Below, piece by piece: positions 36,309-49,589 of a stretch of 64,000 bases of DNA. The stretch comes from Blasia pusilla (Eukaryota; Marchantiophyta; Marchantiopsida; Blasiales). The stretch is from assembly GCA_050084515.1 (NCBI GenBank), contig CM114271.1:63488001-63552000 (forward strand). Direction: 5' to 3'. The notes beneath the pieces were generated by a model that was not told where the DNA came from, did not search any database, and saw nothing but the letters and a program-made list of their open reading frames with translations. The stretch's first letter is position 1, and the number at the start of each line of letters is the position of its first letter. Made by a program: the position numbers and the translations under genes.

Positions 36309-39300
36309 TCATGATTGCTTGAAAAACCCATCTACAGCCTCTATAACTTTTTCTGGCCTGCACAGGATGAAAACATTGACAGATATTACTCTTCACCTCC
36401 TGTGCAAGCCTTGCCTCATGATACTATTAACAGAGAAATTCATCTGCCTTCAGCGTTGCTCTTGGAGCTCCAACACACGTGCAGTGGCTCAGATCAGGGA
36501 TTCAGTCAAGAGTTTCTACTCTTCATCACCCTCCTAGATGAAGGTGAGATCGCAGAAAGAGTTCATACCAAAGTTCATACATCCAACACTCTTCTCTGAG
36601 TGGTACCCACAAAAGCTACGACTCCCTCATTCAGAGAGGCTACAATCATTCGAAGACCAGCGTTCTTGCCAAGTTAAGATAGGAGCATCTACATACCAAT
36701 CTTCTTGTGGCAGGTGTCCAGCTCCACTCAGCACAGTGGTCTTGATAACGTCTGGATTACTGTTTGCAAATTCTTCCGCCTCTGACTTGTTCAGATACTT
36801 GTCTGCGTCTCCCCATGCCACAATGGTTGGCACCTTCCAACTATACAAGAAGCCAACATCAACATTGAGATGAGACGAATCACCATGCTTTCAATGATCA
36901 CGTTGGACTCTAAATTAGAAAACATATGGGTGGGATGCCAAATAGCTGCACCTTTTGGAAGCGAACCCTTGCGCCACTCGTGTATTGAGGTCCTGGATAG
37001 GTGCCTTTCTTGTTGACTCCAGCAAAGCTATCATCAATCAAAAACCCAAGGTCCATATAAGTTTCCCACTTGCGCTCTTTGATTCATAAAATGAATCTAA
37101 AAGGACCGGAAACAACTATTCTTCACGAGGAATCTGTGACATGTATTACACTGCAAAAAAACTTCATGGAAATGAGGATAGATTCTATTACAGAATCCTG
37201 CGTCACTGCTGTCTAGATAAGGTAGCCTGTACACATCTGCATCGTCCAGTTCCAACACATAGCTGCCAAAACCACAAGGGAGAACTTTATCAACAGAATC
37301 ATTAACCCATAAAAAAGCACATTAAAGCCCAAAAGCAGAAGCTCAATCTATATCCAACCCACAGGTACACGTGCCTCTGCCATAATCAGAAATATGACAA
37401 TATAATAGCTTTTGAATTAGTTGGTTGAGACTCTGAGGTGAACTCACTGCATAGCTCCCTAATCAGGACACTTGCTAGACTCTGCCTAAACCCAAAACCA
37501 GTGGAAAATAACCTGATCTACTGGACTTAGCTCCAACCGCTGTCATTCCATGGCCATTGAGTTTGGAGGTTCTAGAAGACTGTAGGACAGCATCCAGGGC
37601 CCGAATTACAACTTCAATAAAGTTAAGCGATGAGCAGTGAAGGTACATGCACATACGGGCTTCCTCCTTCAACAAATCGCTCTGGCAAAACTGCATTTTG
37701 ACTAGTAAACTCGCCAAGGAATGGTACTCTGCCACAAACACGGCCACAATGCCAAGTTAGATCACAGTGATGATCCAAGGGTGCGAAATGAGAGCTGAAT
37801 AAGGCTCTTTTTCCTCATTGCATATAATTAAACCCTAGGGCCCTCATAAACAATAAATCAGTTCATTCGTTCTCATAACACTCTTACATCTTGGCCCAAT
37901 GAAGAGAACTTTCAGTGAACAAATAAGATGAAGGTAAGCAATTATCAAACCACAGACTAGCCTTTAAGAAGTAGTCGCTTTTGAGACCCGTTCTGAAACT
38001 CACCTTAGCTGTTTGAATAAGCTGGGTAGAGGAGCTGAGGCTGTAAGGGGAGTGTTCAAAATTGCCAGTTTCTTTATCCTACTGGGATTTTTGAGCGCCC
38101 AAGTTAACCCATATGATCCCAGAATGAATCCCTGCCACAGCAGAACAGAAAGGGAAGGAACTTGAGTTGCAAGACCATTATACACCACTGCAATTCAACT
38201 CTGCTCTGAGTGTGGAAAGACCAAAGCTGATGACAGAGTGCATATGCGGATTGCATCACCTGAGTGAGGAGAAAGAAGGGGGTGTCTATTTTCAGACGAA
38301 TCAGCAGCTTATCAAACTCCTCATGATATGCTTCCTCTGCAGGAGTTGAATCACGAGACCTAGGAGGATCAGATCGCAACAATCATCAATAGATGTCTAT
38401 TTAAGCTTTACAATTCACTACCGTGCTCTGGGCATTTGTTAGTGGTACAAGTCTCGAAGTGAACGAAAGATGTGTTGTTGAACCTTTGCAAGTATCGTCT
38501 CTCACATGTCACGAACTGCATCATTCCAAATACAATTTGAAGAGAGGAAATCTCCCATTTTTTTTAGCATTTTCAATTGACTCATAATCCGTGCCTCAAC
38601 CTTCCCTCAAACCTTTTCAGGCTGGCAACAGCGTACCTGTGTAAGCAAAATCATAGCCAGGTTGTGGTTTCTCACTAAACCCAAATCCTAGCCAATCTGG
38701 AGCATAAGCCTGGTAGCCGGAATCTGCTAGCTGCACAACAACACAAGACCTTGCCTCTTAAGTGCTGGTACTCCATTTCTGAAACTTGCGAAATTCCTAC
38801 ATCCTTACAACTACTTAACTATTCATTTCTGTTAGGACTGGTTGAGATTGCAGAGCTAGGAAAGGTGGCACTAAACCGTTTTCTGGATTAAATCATAGTT
38901 ATTAGTTCAGGAAATTGACTCAAAACCCTTCTCTGGATGAACTCAGCGTGCATAGCTCATAAAATTGGTGGTATTGGCTGTCTAGCTTAGCCTGGTGCAC
39001 AGCTCAACTAAATGGGCAACCATTGGCGAGACGACCTGTTTCAGAACATCTCGGTAGCTGTAGGACTGTGTCGGCGCTCCGTGCAGAAGGATCACCGTTC
39101 CTTTCCTGGCCGATGCATTTCCTGCAGTAGGGTGAAAAAATTGATCAGGGAGACTGAATTCATGACGTAGTGCGTGTGGTGGCCTTACCACACTAGACCC
39201 TTCCCCCTGCTTGAACGGAGGTAGTGACTAGGATGGATGTGGGAGGAAGATGCCAGGAAAGTACAATATGAGAGAAGAGTGACTCTCTCATGTTGTGTGA

Positions 39301-40648
39301 GTGCTCACCACATGGTATGAGTGCTAGCTCAGAGCTTTCAGGTGTCGAGCAGGAAAGTGGTGCTCACCAGTAGAGCTGCTTTGGGCGCTGAATCTAGGCT
39401 ACTGAACGCGACAATAGCTCTGGTGATAGCAGTCTAGGGAAATTCGCACTAGTGACGAGATAGCGAGAGAGAGCGATACGTTGTTAGAGTGAATAAGCAA
39501 CTATGGACATAAAGCGCCAGCTCAATTTCAGTGATTATCTGCGAGGTCGTCGTCTAGTTGTAAGAAGCAGCAGAATTCCACGATGGTGAAGCGCAAGGAT
39601 GTGATTAGCACCTGTTTTTCGCACCCACCAGCTAAATTCTCCAGCACGAGCGTATGAACCATAGTCCCTACCCTTATTTTCGATCTCCTGCACACCAATG
39701 TCGACAGTTAGACCGCGCCGGTTAGGCACACCACTATCGACAGTTACTAAAAATGCGACCTCAAAACTGTCGGCAAGACAGTTTTTAGAATGTATTAGCT
39801 TTTGGGTTGCCTTTGATGATGCTCCCACCAATTGTCCATTGAATTGCGTGTAAGAACTCGTGTAAACATCTGCAAAACATAGAATGTTTGGCACATAACG
39901 GAGAGGCATTCACTGTTCTTGGCAGCTCACCCCTTCAGTGACGAAGGCACTGAGGGAAAGTCATGGGTCGAATTAAGTCATGCTGCTCGGCTTGAAACCA
40001 GTGGATGGGCATGGAGAGAAGTAGCAACTGCACAACATGTAAATACTGTTGGGGTAACGTGAATTGCGCGAAGTGACAGAGTCTTTAGCAAATGGGTCTT
40101 TGTGCGTCCCACAGCCCGCTCAAGTCGTGAAAATTGGATGATTTAGTCTCTTGAAGGCCAGCCCCTGTCAATGGGGCTGACAGTGAATTTTTGAAATTGC
40201 TGCAGACTCCGAGAGACTTCAATTGAGCCGAGGGACGATAAGAAAGAGAGTTTGGGAGAGAGAGACGGAATAGCATTCAGAGTAGTCTAAATAACGACCC
40301 AAATGGACCGGGGGTAGAGAGAGACAGAGGGAACAATTGAAGACCCACAGTGATCATCTGACCCAGATTGCCATCCTGGGCTGGAGTGTTAGGCAGCTGA
40401 ATAGCGCTTTTGCTCGACGCATTATCTGTGACGAAATTGAAGATTCCCTTCCCTCCCCGCTCCTCGGAATCGCCTGCACTCTCCTCATCACTAACAGCTG
40501 CCACAATCCGCACTGACTGCAGCACTCGAGCTGCTGGGACACACGCATTACTCCTCACTCCCACTCCCACTCCCTGCAGCTGTGCCTGAAACGACAGACA
40601 GCTTGAGCTTCCCACCACCTTCCATCCTACAGCTACCTGCACTGCCAT
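36309..40648 (-). CDS. Chloroplast-type alpha/beta hydrolase, 11 exons, apparently intact
   Basis: Exons (minus): 40648-40349, 39687-39612, 39121-39036, 38730-38637, 38336-38260, 38131-38004, 37728-37657, 37262-37192, 37027-36952, 36840-36697, 36357-36309. All introns are GT-AG, phases agree, and they sum to 1173 nt (390 residues plus stop). The first ~65 residues are rich in Val/Ser/Ala, fitting a plastid transit peptide. Fold landmarks: LLHGAPTQS oxyanion loop (~138-145), candidate nucleophile Ser217 in ILGSYGL, Asp in WGDADKYL (338/340) and His369 in GAGHLPQEDW. It recalls the plant family of Arabidopsis AT1G52510 (from memory). The substrate is unknown. Start chosen at 40648, after the GA-repeat 5' UTR; an upstream in-frame ATG would add an implausible GA-encoded Arg-Glu run. 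Confidence 0.93.
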
Positions 40649-40808
40649 CTCTCTCTCTCTCTCTCTCTCTCTTCCTTCTCTCTGTAGTCCAAAACAGACG
40701 GGAACTATCCAAAGCGTACAGTCTATCTCTCTCACACACACGCACTGTCCGAACAAAGGCTACGACAGGCACTACTTAATGAGTACAGTCACACACACAC
40801 ACACACAC
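40649..40808 (-). repeat. Microsatellites in the hydrolase 5' UTR/promoter
   Basis: A (GA)n run, read on the minus strand, ends directly at the start codon (40649-40672), and a (GT)n run lies at about 40789-40808. Purine-pyrimidine repeats are common in plant 5' UTRs. No clear TATA box was found upstream. Confidence 0.7.
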
Positions 40809-41091
40809 TTTGTGCAGCAGCTCGTTTATGATTCGGGATCGAAAGAAGCAGTGGGTGGCATCAGTCGAGAGGGAGGGCCGGAGATATTCTGCCATCCTCT
40901 TGTTCGCCTCGCATCCTGCCTGCGACGAGGGATCCCATGCTGACCACAAGCCGACCCACAATGATATCAACAGATCCTCAAAGAGGATCGGCCTTTGCGG
41001 TCAACATTCGAGCTCCTACTACACCTTTGCCCTGTAGGGGATCTGCTCGCTATTTTAGACTCACCTACTTTTGGATTTTTATGAGAAGGAA

Positions 41092-41168
41092 AGTTTTTCT
41101 ATCACATCTTGTGTGATTCCGCTGGTCACATGAATCCAGCGGAATCACACAAGATGTATAGAAAAACT
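41092..41168. repeat. Near-perfect long hairpin
   Basis: Arms 41092-41125 and 41136-41168 are complementary over 33 base pairs with one unpaired base (the left arm has one extra C) and a 10-nt loop at 41126-41135. It lies about 450 bp upstream of the hydrolase start in unique-looking sequence. It could be a miniature foldback element or a small-RNA precursor. Confidence 0.85.
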
Positions 41169-42669
41169 ACATAAGACAATTTTAATTTTAAAAAATATAC
41201 GTACAGTTTAAAATTATTAAAGAAAAAATATTTTTAAATTAATTTTTAATTAAAAATTAAATAAAATTCTACTCCCCTTAATGATTCCATCTTTATATTA
41301 AAGTTTAAAGAAAACTTATTCCTCCCCCTCCACTCCTACCATAAAAATAAAAATAAGAGACATAAAGTAAATCATTAGTTAATTTTAATTATCATAATGA
41401 TTTCCTCTTTCATTCATTTTATCTTCCCAAAATATCAAACATGAATTAATAGATAAAATTACAAACTTGCTACCATGTTGTCTTGTTATCTCATTACTTT
41501 TGTCTTTTTATGCATAGAGTGTAGCCAATTATGATATAGACGTCACTAAAAGAGAAAATAATTTATTTTCTTTCACGGTAACAAATGCAACGGAAGTAGG
41601 GAGGGATTAGGGAGGGAGCAATTATGAGAAGTAGTAGGCAATTAAAACCAGTTTTCCGCTACTCCAAATTCAAGCTACCGCTCCATGAATCAATTCATGT
41701 GTAGCATGGACATACCCCTAGTGACTAGAAATGAAGGAGTGTGATTGTTGCATGAGGATGAGATGGGTGAGTGAAGGACAATGAAGGGAGCAATTATGGG
41801 AAGAAATCGACAATTAAAACAAGTTGTTCACTGGTCCAAAATTAAGCTATTACTCCATGAATTATTTTTTGCAAAGCACATGCATGCCCAGAATCAGTGG
41901 GAATGGAGGAATGCGATTGTTGCATGAGGGTGACTTGGATGAGTGTAGGATGGATGAATGGAGTGTCTCTCTCGGATGTGAGTCGATAGCCCATCACTAT
42001 TAGGTATGAGGTCTTTATTTTTGTGCTTGGACTACTCCTTTCTGAGTTTATCGGGATTATGTACTTGCGAATAAATGTAGTACGTTGCGAGACCTTTGCG
42101 ATTCTGTGGGTCCTTTCAAGTGAAAATTTTCTTCCAACTGTTCTTTATAGAGAGTCCTTAAGAGTTGAAATTGACTAGCAAGACATTTTTCGAGTTTATT
42201 TTGAGTCCAAATGGATTATTAGTTGCAAAATGGTAATTTTTGTGAGTCAAATTTATGAATGTATGGACTCACAATATAATAATAATCTAAAGAGTAGATG
42301 GACTAAAAACACTAATGAGCCAAAGCAATCATATCATGCACTATTACTTCTAGTGCTGACTTGCAAGAAACACTAGGAGTCTTATGGCCATTTCTAGCTC
42401 ACGATTTCACTTTCACAATCTCCCCATAGAGATAAATAAAAACTAGAAATACTTTAGCAGATCTTGGGACAAGAAAAAGTTGTATCACCAAGCTATGACA
42501 ACCTCATACACATGGAACATAAGTAAAAATGAGTCCAGCATCCAAGGAGATTCATACAACAACAACATCCTAGTGACAAGTGAGTACTTCACAATGGAGC
42601 AAATAGCACATCCTAAAACTCAACCATATATGCCATACAATATTCATCAATTTTGCGATCCACATAAGT
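41169..42669. repeat. AT-rich DNA with a ~170-bp tandem duplication
   Basis: 41616-41785 and 41787-41960 are diverged direct copies, each with 'gggagcaattatg', 'caattaaaac', 'ctccatgaat' and 'gattgttgcatgagg'. The remainder (41169-41615 and 41961-42669) shows nothing recognisable. Confidence 0.6.
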
Positions 42670-43520
42670 AGCTCCTTCTCTCCTAGCTTCTAAAATTAAG
42701 TTTGCCTTATCAACCATGCCATAAAACTTTGATCACCTTCTAATTTTGAACAATCTTATCAAGGCATTATCATCTTCCTCCTACTTCTATGGAGTATCAT
42801 CAAATGCATCGTCTTGGAACACCTTTGGTCTCCTGAAGTAGGTAATCATTTGTTAATCAATCTCTATCATGGTTTTATGATCTCCTTTGTCAAGCACCAC
42901 GAATGTGATCTCCATTGCATGTGGATTTCCATTGTTCATATTAGTATCATCCAAGTTTTCCATGCTAATCTCATCGAAGATAAAACCTATATTAGTGATA
43001 ATCTTTCATGTTACAATATTAGGATTTAGAAGTCTGTATCGTTTAATACCAAGTTTTTATCCTAAAAAGATATATTTCTCAAACTTAGAATCTAATTTCT
43101 TTCTCCTCTCCTAAGGTAAAAATGCATATGCATCATATCCAAAGATTCTCAAGTGTGAGATATTTTACTGACTATAATTGCAACCAATGTCCTTGAAGTC
43201 ATTATCTTTGCAATAGGGTTGAATCTCCTCGTAGTTGATGCTATATTTTTATGCAAGGCCCTTAACTACCAACATAGCATTATATTTATTCATTATGCCA
43301 TCTTAATTATGCTTAAGCTTTGTAAACCCATGTGCAACCACTAGCTTACTTATCATGAGATATATTATCAAACTCCCAAGTTTGTCAATATCTTAATGCA
43401 CCAAGTTCTTCCTCCATAGATTTAATTTATTGGACCTTACATGTAGATTCTTCAAAATATATGAGTTCTTGAAGGACGCTCACCATATATGCATCATCAT
43501 GCATATATAATCACTTTCCT
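42670..43520 (-). pseudogene. Degraded Ty1/copia pol fragments
   Basis: On the minus strand 43120-42920 reads HLRIFGYDAYAF, then KLDSKFEKYIFLGYKLGIKR and YRLLNP, then FIFDE, the C-terminal copia integrase block. 43330-43170 resembles the copia RT start (VYK, MNKYNAMLVVKG, KYSINYEE). The RT-like piece lies upstream of the integrase piece, the reverse of copia order, so the copy is rearranged as well as full of stops. Confidence 0.7.
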
Positions 43521-45528
43521 TCAAAGAAAGAAAAATGAACTTTCACTTTATCTCTTTGTCTTTCTTCCTTCTTTCATGACCCTTCTTTTCAACCTAAATT
43601 CCATAAAATTTTGTCGCAACATGCCCTTAAGTTTGCAAGATCCATAAGAAAAAATCTTGAAACTCCTACCTATAAAAGGAATTTTTTAAATATTATCTTT
43701 AAATTTTGGTTCCTCGATCTTGGAGAATTTCATTTCAAATCCAAACCGTTTGAGTTGAAGACAAACTTCTCAAAATCCAATCCTCAATCTTTCATCCCAA
43801 TCTAATGGTATAAGCCAAAGCTATAAGCAATGATGCTTTAAGATCGAGGTAAAAATTTAAAGACCAAGATGGGTGTTCCCCTATAAATTGAATTGAAAAT
43901 ACAAAGCACTTAGTGTAGTCTTTGCATTTTGGTTAAATGCCATGAGGTCATTTCTCCCGATTTGACCATGTTTTTTATGCTAAAGAGGGTCATCCTTGAA
44001 ACAAAGCCTCAAAGCTTTACTCCAATCCAAGTGTTAAAATAAATTATGTCCCAAGATATATGAGAGGCATCAATGCATGGATATGATTGGAGCATGAAAA
44101 CATCATACATGGTTTATGCCTATTAAATACTTGACTAAAGAGGAGGTATGACTAAGGAGTATTGCTAATTATTTGTATCATAGATAGATGACTTGATGAG
44201 TATGATATCTTAAAAATTAAGAACTAAACAGTTTTAGTCACAACTTAAATTATTCTTTGGTTCATTTAAATTTTAGTCATACAAAACATGCTTTTCTTCT
44301 AGTGTGATATGTTACAAGAAATCCTTCATTTATGAATCTATGAACACAAACATATCTCTACTTGATTACAAGGTTGTTCAAAGGGTGGATGCCTTTGATA
44401 TCTAGCTTTAGTTGTGACTAGTATCACTAGACTAAACACATACGCTTTCCAAGTTCCCAACCATGGATTGAGAATTTTATCTAAAGGGTCTAGAACTTCT
44501 ACTAATCCTATGCTAGTACTAGTGGATTTATATGCAAAATATTTTGATTTGTAGAGATATTCTCCCCCTTAACAGACATATTGATAAGTAGAACACATTT
44601 GAATGAAGCATAGCATGATTTCAACTCATCAAAACCAACATTGCCACTAATAATAAGTCATCTAAATGATGATGTAGCACTTATATTCATCCTAACTTAA
44701 GCAATATATTTCTAACCTAATCAAGAAATCTCTAAGAAGGTCCTAAAGAAACCCTCACATGAATCTTATACACACATGTCAGCAATACTAGAAGCTCACT
44801 ACTAGCATCTCTACTCTTAACCACACATATAACCATTGTATTAGACCACACTATCTACTCTTGTTCCATAACAACTACCTTGATATCCTTTCTACAATCC
44901 TTTTTGTATATTCACTTCTTACAATAAGCATTGAAATAGAGAGTATTATTATTGCTATAAAGCTAAAACTACAAAAACAAGATGATTATCAGCTAAATTG
45001 AAAAACATAAAAAAAAACAGAACAAGTGTGCGGTCCTCTTATGGGGGTGGGAATCCCCATCCCCTAAACCTTGTCAAAGTAAAGTGGCAGGTGCTTTCAA
45101 ATTCTAAAAATACTAAAAAAGTACTAAAATAGAAAATTATATATTTTTTGAATTAAGTGTGGCATTGGTTGTGTGAGAGCTCATTCCTTCTAAAGGGGTG
45201 TTGTGGCACAACTGGACATTTAAAAATCCACATTATATTTAGGGCAATAAAAACTAGCCAAGAACAATTCAAAAAACAATAAAACTAACTCTTTGAAAAA
45301 TATTGAATAAAATTAATAAAGATGATAAAATATAAATGGAGAATGACCTCCTACCACTTAGACTCAACATCTATACTATTATTTGAGGAGCGTTTATGAA
45401 ATGGCGATAGCTTGAGGGTTAAACACTCGTCTTTTTTAGTTTAGGAATTTATGATACGTTGCATCTATTTTTCACGAACACGAGTGTGTATATACTATAT
45501 ACATATAATTACATTAAATTGTAGGACC
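43521..45528. other. Probable remains of the same copia element; nothing definite
   Basis: AT-rich, no intact ORF. Fragments may extend the copia relic but no block is clear enough to name. 45380-45528 borders the LTR of element D. Confidence 0.35.
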
Positions 45529-46054
45529 TGTCACGTCTTTTAGGATAGATCGGTGAGATCTAGTAGAGTGCCATTCGTGAGTAGTGGAGGATTGGATCAA
45601 TAGGTTGAGGATGACCTGCTGAGGCCCCGGGAAACCTGAGAAAGTAGGTTTCCCCTTCGTTTCGGCTCATTTGGATCCATATTGAGAAACTTACTATTTT
45701 AGGTAAGTACCATTTTGAGTATATGATCAACTTTATATTTTTGGTAAGTGTCCCTTAACCTCCTCCATTAGGTCAAGAGCCAAGGAGGTGACTAAGGAGC
45801 ATAGGTTACCATGGAGAGAGCTTGGGAGAGGGGAGGGGTATACCTTAAGGAGAGAGAGAGCTTGAGAGCTCATTCTCTCTTTGTTGAACCTCTTGGCATG
45901 GCATGAGGCGGCAGAGCTATGGTCTTACTTGCCTTGTGTGTGTAACCCAAGCCTCTCATTAGGAGAGTGGGTTTGGTTTGACATTGAAAGAGACATGTGA
46001 GAGTGCACACATGTGAAAACTATGGTGTTGTGAAAGGGATTGGATCTTATTTTA
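45529..46054 (+). repeat. Element D 5' LTR body
   Basis: Homologous to 870-1384 and to the flanks of 10566-11201 (reverse complement). It starts TGTCACG, lacks the copia insertion seen in A, and passes directly into the GAGA-containing leader without an X' segment, like the 5' end of A. Confidence 0.82.
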
Positions 46055-47861
46055 CAAAGAGAGAATGAGTGAGTGAGAGAGCTTCATGGGGCAGCTCGCT
46101 AGTCACTCGCTGGTTTTGCAGGTTGGGGATCGTACTCCCCATTCAACGGTTCATGGGAGTGCTCACCAGAGCAAGAACCGCTTACTTGTGATGTTTCCTT
46201 TGTCGATTTTTCGTGTGGAAGAGTGGCGCGGGGAAGCGCTGCCTAATTTTTTATAGGGATTGAATATGGGGCGGATTGCCCCTTGCCGATGCTCTCGAGA
46301 GCACCATGTAGCTTTTTGATTTGTATCTTCATACGTTTTACATTCTTTTTGGGAGAAATCATCGCGGAAGCCCTGCCAAATTTTGTGTAGGAGAAAGAGA
46401 CATTAGGCTTTACGACAATCCCCGTCAGTTTTTACTCGAATTTTTGATTGAAATTTTTTTTGACGTTATCATAGATTGTGAATCTGTGCACGTTGTGTAA
46501 TGGACAGTGCGCAATTTGGAGTTGCAAGCAAAAAGTTATGATCAATCTTGCAAATTTGCCATTGCTAGGCAATTTTTAGGGTTAAATTGTTCAAACCATA
46601 ATTTAGACGCTGCGCCGTCCTAGTCACCGTCAATGGTCAATCGTCACCATCAATGGTCAACCATCACCATCGATGGTCAACTATCACCATCAATGGTCAA
46701 CTGTCATCGTCAACGGTCCACCGTCGGCCGCTGTCGTCGCCTAGCGCTACTAAGAGCCGCGTTCGGCCGTTGTCCATCCTTTGGTTGCCATTGCCGCCAT
46801 TACGGAGTGGAGGGTCTTCCACGACCACCGTTGATTCTCTGACTTTTTCCGCCACCACTTACTTTGGTTTGGTGGCCATCGTCATCGCAATTTTGTCATG
46901 AACCAATGATGGAAGGTGATCTCGAGTTATGGTATTTGAGTTTTCATTTCATGTTGCTATGTTGGGATTGATAGCCGCTCGACGATGATCAAATACCGTG
47001 TTGTGATACCTGTAGCCACAACACGCCTCCGATTGCCATGCCATGCCGCTTGTGGCCGCACTGCACCGTGTCAATCGCGGAGCCGCTCCTTCACTAAGGT
47101 GCAGAGCATGTGAATTGCTGATTGAAGAGGGTATGCCGTCGAGTGTCGTGCCATTTGTAGCCGTTCCGTGCCTCCAGTGCCGCACCGGACCGCTAGACGT
47201 GCACCGCACATCGAGGAGGTTTGAGCAGTGTTAGTACGAGAAGAGTACAACTAACTGATTGGAGGAGTTGTCTTTACGACCGAGTTAGGTTCGAGATTTG
47301 CAGTTGCCGGGGAGCGACATCGACATTATTGTCAGGTTACCCATTCTGGTCTCTTACCCTACACGTGTGAGAGATTTTTGAATATTGGGAAGTTATTTGG
47401 GATGTTGGCTTTTGTGCTGATGCTAGGAGCATCGATGATGTATGGATTTAGGGGACATAGACATGTGTGGGATGTCCAGAGTTGAGGATGGTTTGTCGAT
47501 GAGACCATAGATCGGTTGATTTGCCGCACCACGCTGCTTGTTGCCGTATAACACATGTCTAGATTGAATGCCGCATGTTTAGTTTGAGTGATTGAGGGAT
47601 TACTCACGAGATTGAGAGTGATCGTGTGAGAAGGGCAGGAGGGCCATCACGATGTCCTTTTAGGATTTTGAGAGGCGAGGTAGTGGACCTGAGAGCAACT
47701 CTGGAGGGTTTACCCGGAGTGGTGCGAGGTTTCGAGGATCTCCACGTGAGAGACCACCTCGATCTCCTTCTATGTCGTCTTGAGACGAGGGGGAGCATAT
47801 AGAGGAGTGTGTTAGTGATCCACTGTACACATTGAGTGGTCCTACTAGTTAGGCGTACGAG
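46055..47861 (+). other. Element D leader with GGTCAAC minisatellite
   Basis: Colinear with the A leader. 46625-46725 holds about five units of an ~18-bp repeat 'tcaccatcaatggtcaac'. Short ORFs through it (e.g. 46633-46842) only reflect the repeat. Confidence 0.7.
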
Positions 47862-49107
47862 ATGGACGACCGGGGTAGAGGACCGCATAGGTTTTCAGGT
47901 GTTGTAGGCACTATAGAGCTACACGACTTTATTGTGGAGTTTAGGAGTTGGTGTGAATCACAACGGGCTAGGAACTCTAGATTCAACCCCGTTTACAGCA
48001 TGGAACGGTATGTTTCAGTGGACGATTACCATGAGTTCTCGCACAGATATGCTCAGGAGATTGAGGCATGGCGACTCTACTATGACCCACAGTATGTGTC
48101 ATGGACGGAGCTGTTCCCAGATGAGGAGGAGGAGATAGGAGAGGCTACTTCCTCTTCCACTAGTGATGTTTTAGGAGGGGTCACTCGCACTGGAGCAGTT
48201 GCACCATCTAGTCGGGTTTGTCCCAGGTTCAACCCCGTGGTTGAGTTCTTCGCTGAGTTGAGGGCGAGCTACCAAGGGGTATGGATGGAGAAGTTGCGGA
48301 GCATCCACGACTTCCAGAGGCGCCCGGATGAGAGTCTATGTGAGGCTTACACTCGCTTGCGCCGATTGATCAACGTCACTCAGGGGGTGACAGAGGCTCA
48401 GGCTATCCATTCATGGTATGCGATGATGGACCGGATCCTACGAATACAAGAGCGGGAGGGGATTCTCCTTCTAAACACCTCCCCTACGTTGAGAGATGTT
48501 TTTAGGACCACCGAGAACATTGAGCGCAACATGGTGGAGGAGAGCGTAGCCACCATGGGTTCTGGGTGAGAGCAGTCAGGATTTTTTGCACCACCAGTGC
48601 AACAACGTGGACTCCGAGATAGGTCGACTGTGGCACCACGAGCTCAGGGAGGATACGAGGAGGCCGTGCCATAGAGACCTACACTTTCATATGAGGCTCA
48701 ACAGCAGCCGCATACGATTACTTGTTGGTCATGTGGTGGAGCCCATCATCACCACGATTGCACATGTCAGAGTCATGGATGTGTGCCTCAGCATGGAGGA
48801 GGAGATGGTGTTGCACCAGGAGGTTATCAGTGTGACTATTGTCAGAGGTATGGTCATACATGCGTCAGGTGTTTCAATTTACACCCTGAGTTACGTCCGG
48901 ATCGAGGACCAAAGAGGGCACCAAAGCAAGTAGTCGGTCCGGGTGGGCTAGAGATCGTGCACCAGGTGGTATTGTTGGGGGACAAGGAGCTGGAGTTGCC
49001 CGACAGGATGGTGGAGCTGCCCGTGGAGGAGGTAGAGTCCCACCACCTAGACGTGTCGAGAGAGACATCGGGCCTGAGGTTGGAATGGCTGCTCAGATAC
49101 AACATCT
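47862..49107 (+). pseudogene. Element D gag
   Basis: Matches A and B gag: FSGVVGTIELHDFIVEFRSW, DDYHEFSHRYAQEIEAWR, FQRRPDESLCEAYTRLRR. A short deletion near 48000 removes FQHLEG. A TGA at 48567-48569 replaces the CGA codon of element A. Downstream, in shifted frames, are zinc-knuckle residues, a complete second knuckle CDYCQRYGHTCVRC and the Arg/Gly-rich end. Non-functional. Confidence 0.85.
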
Positions 49108-49589
49108 ATTGAAGATTGAGTTATAGTCAAGCTCCTGAGACACCTAAATTGCTACATTTGGTACTCACACGAAGTAGGGAAGCTTAATCTTGGTTAGTCA
49201 GCTAAGCGCGATTATCTTAATTAGGGTTAGTTAATCATAATTAGTCTAACTTGAGACTATGGTTAAGGTTAGGGTTAGGTTTGCTTGTACATACCATATA
49301 TAATTTGGAAGAGGATCAGCCTCCACTCATTGAGAGCTTTCCAACGCATCCAAAATCGCTCGATGGTTCCAATAGCAATTTCAATGTAGGTAATTAGTGA
49401 AGAAAAGTTATGCAGTTTGCACTCTACATGCCAATTTTGACTAGTTCTTTCATACAGTTGATCAATTTTGGAAAATTTAGGTCGATTTCTATGTAGGAGT
49501 GGTCTATGCTTCAATTGGAGCAGTAGAAAGTATGAAATTATATTTTTTGTGAGTAAAATCGTTCATCATGAAGTATTCCTCAACATAAA

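Larger units (their letters stand above)
45529..49120 (+). mobile_element. Element D: 5' part of a second methyltransferase-family gypsy element
   Basis: Begins TGTCACGTC at 45529 and is colinear with element A through LTR body, leader and gag. It breaks off just after the gag coiled-coil segment (MAAQIQHLLKIE, ~49120), where copia-like sequence begins. The matching 3' half is probably element C, which starts at protease 10 kb downstream on the same strand and belongs to the same subfamily. About 0.6 kb between gag and protease is missing. Confidence 0.8.

Noticed and set aside
40277-40756. Longer first exon of the hydrolase starting at an upstream in-frame ATG
   Set aside because: The extra residues come from the GA microsatellite and 5' UTR; the ATG at 40648 gives a normal transit-peptide-like start.
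46633-46901. His/Gln-rich ORFs in the D leader
   Set aside because: They only translate the GGTCAAC minisatellite and are not conserved with A in frame.
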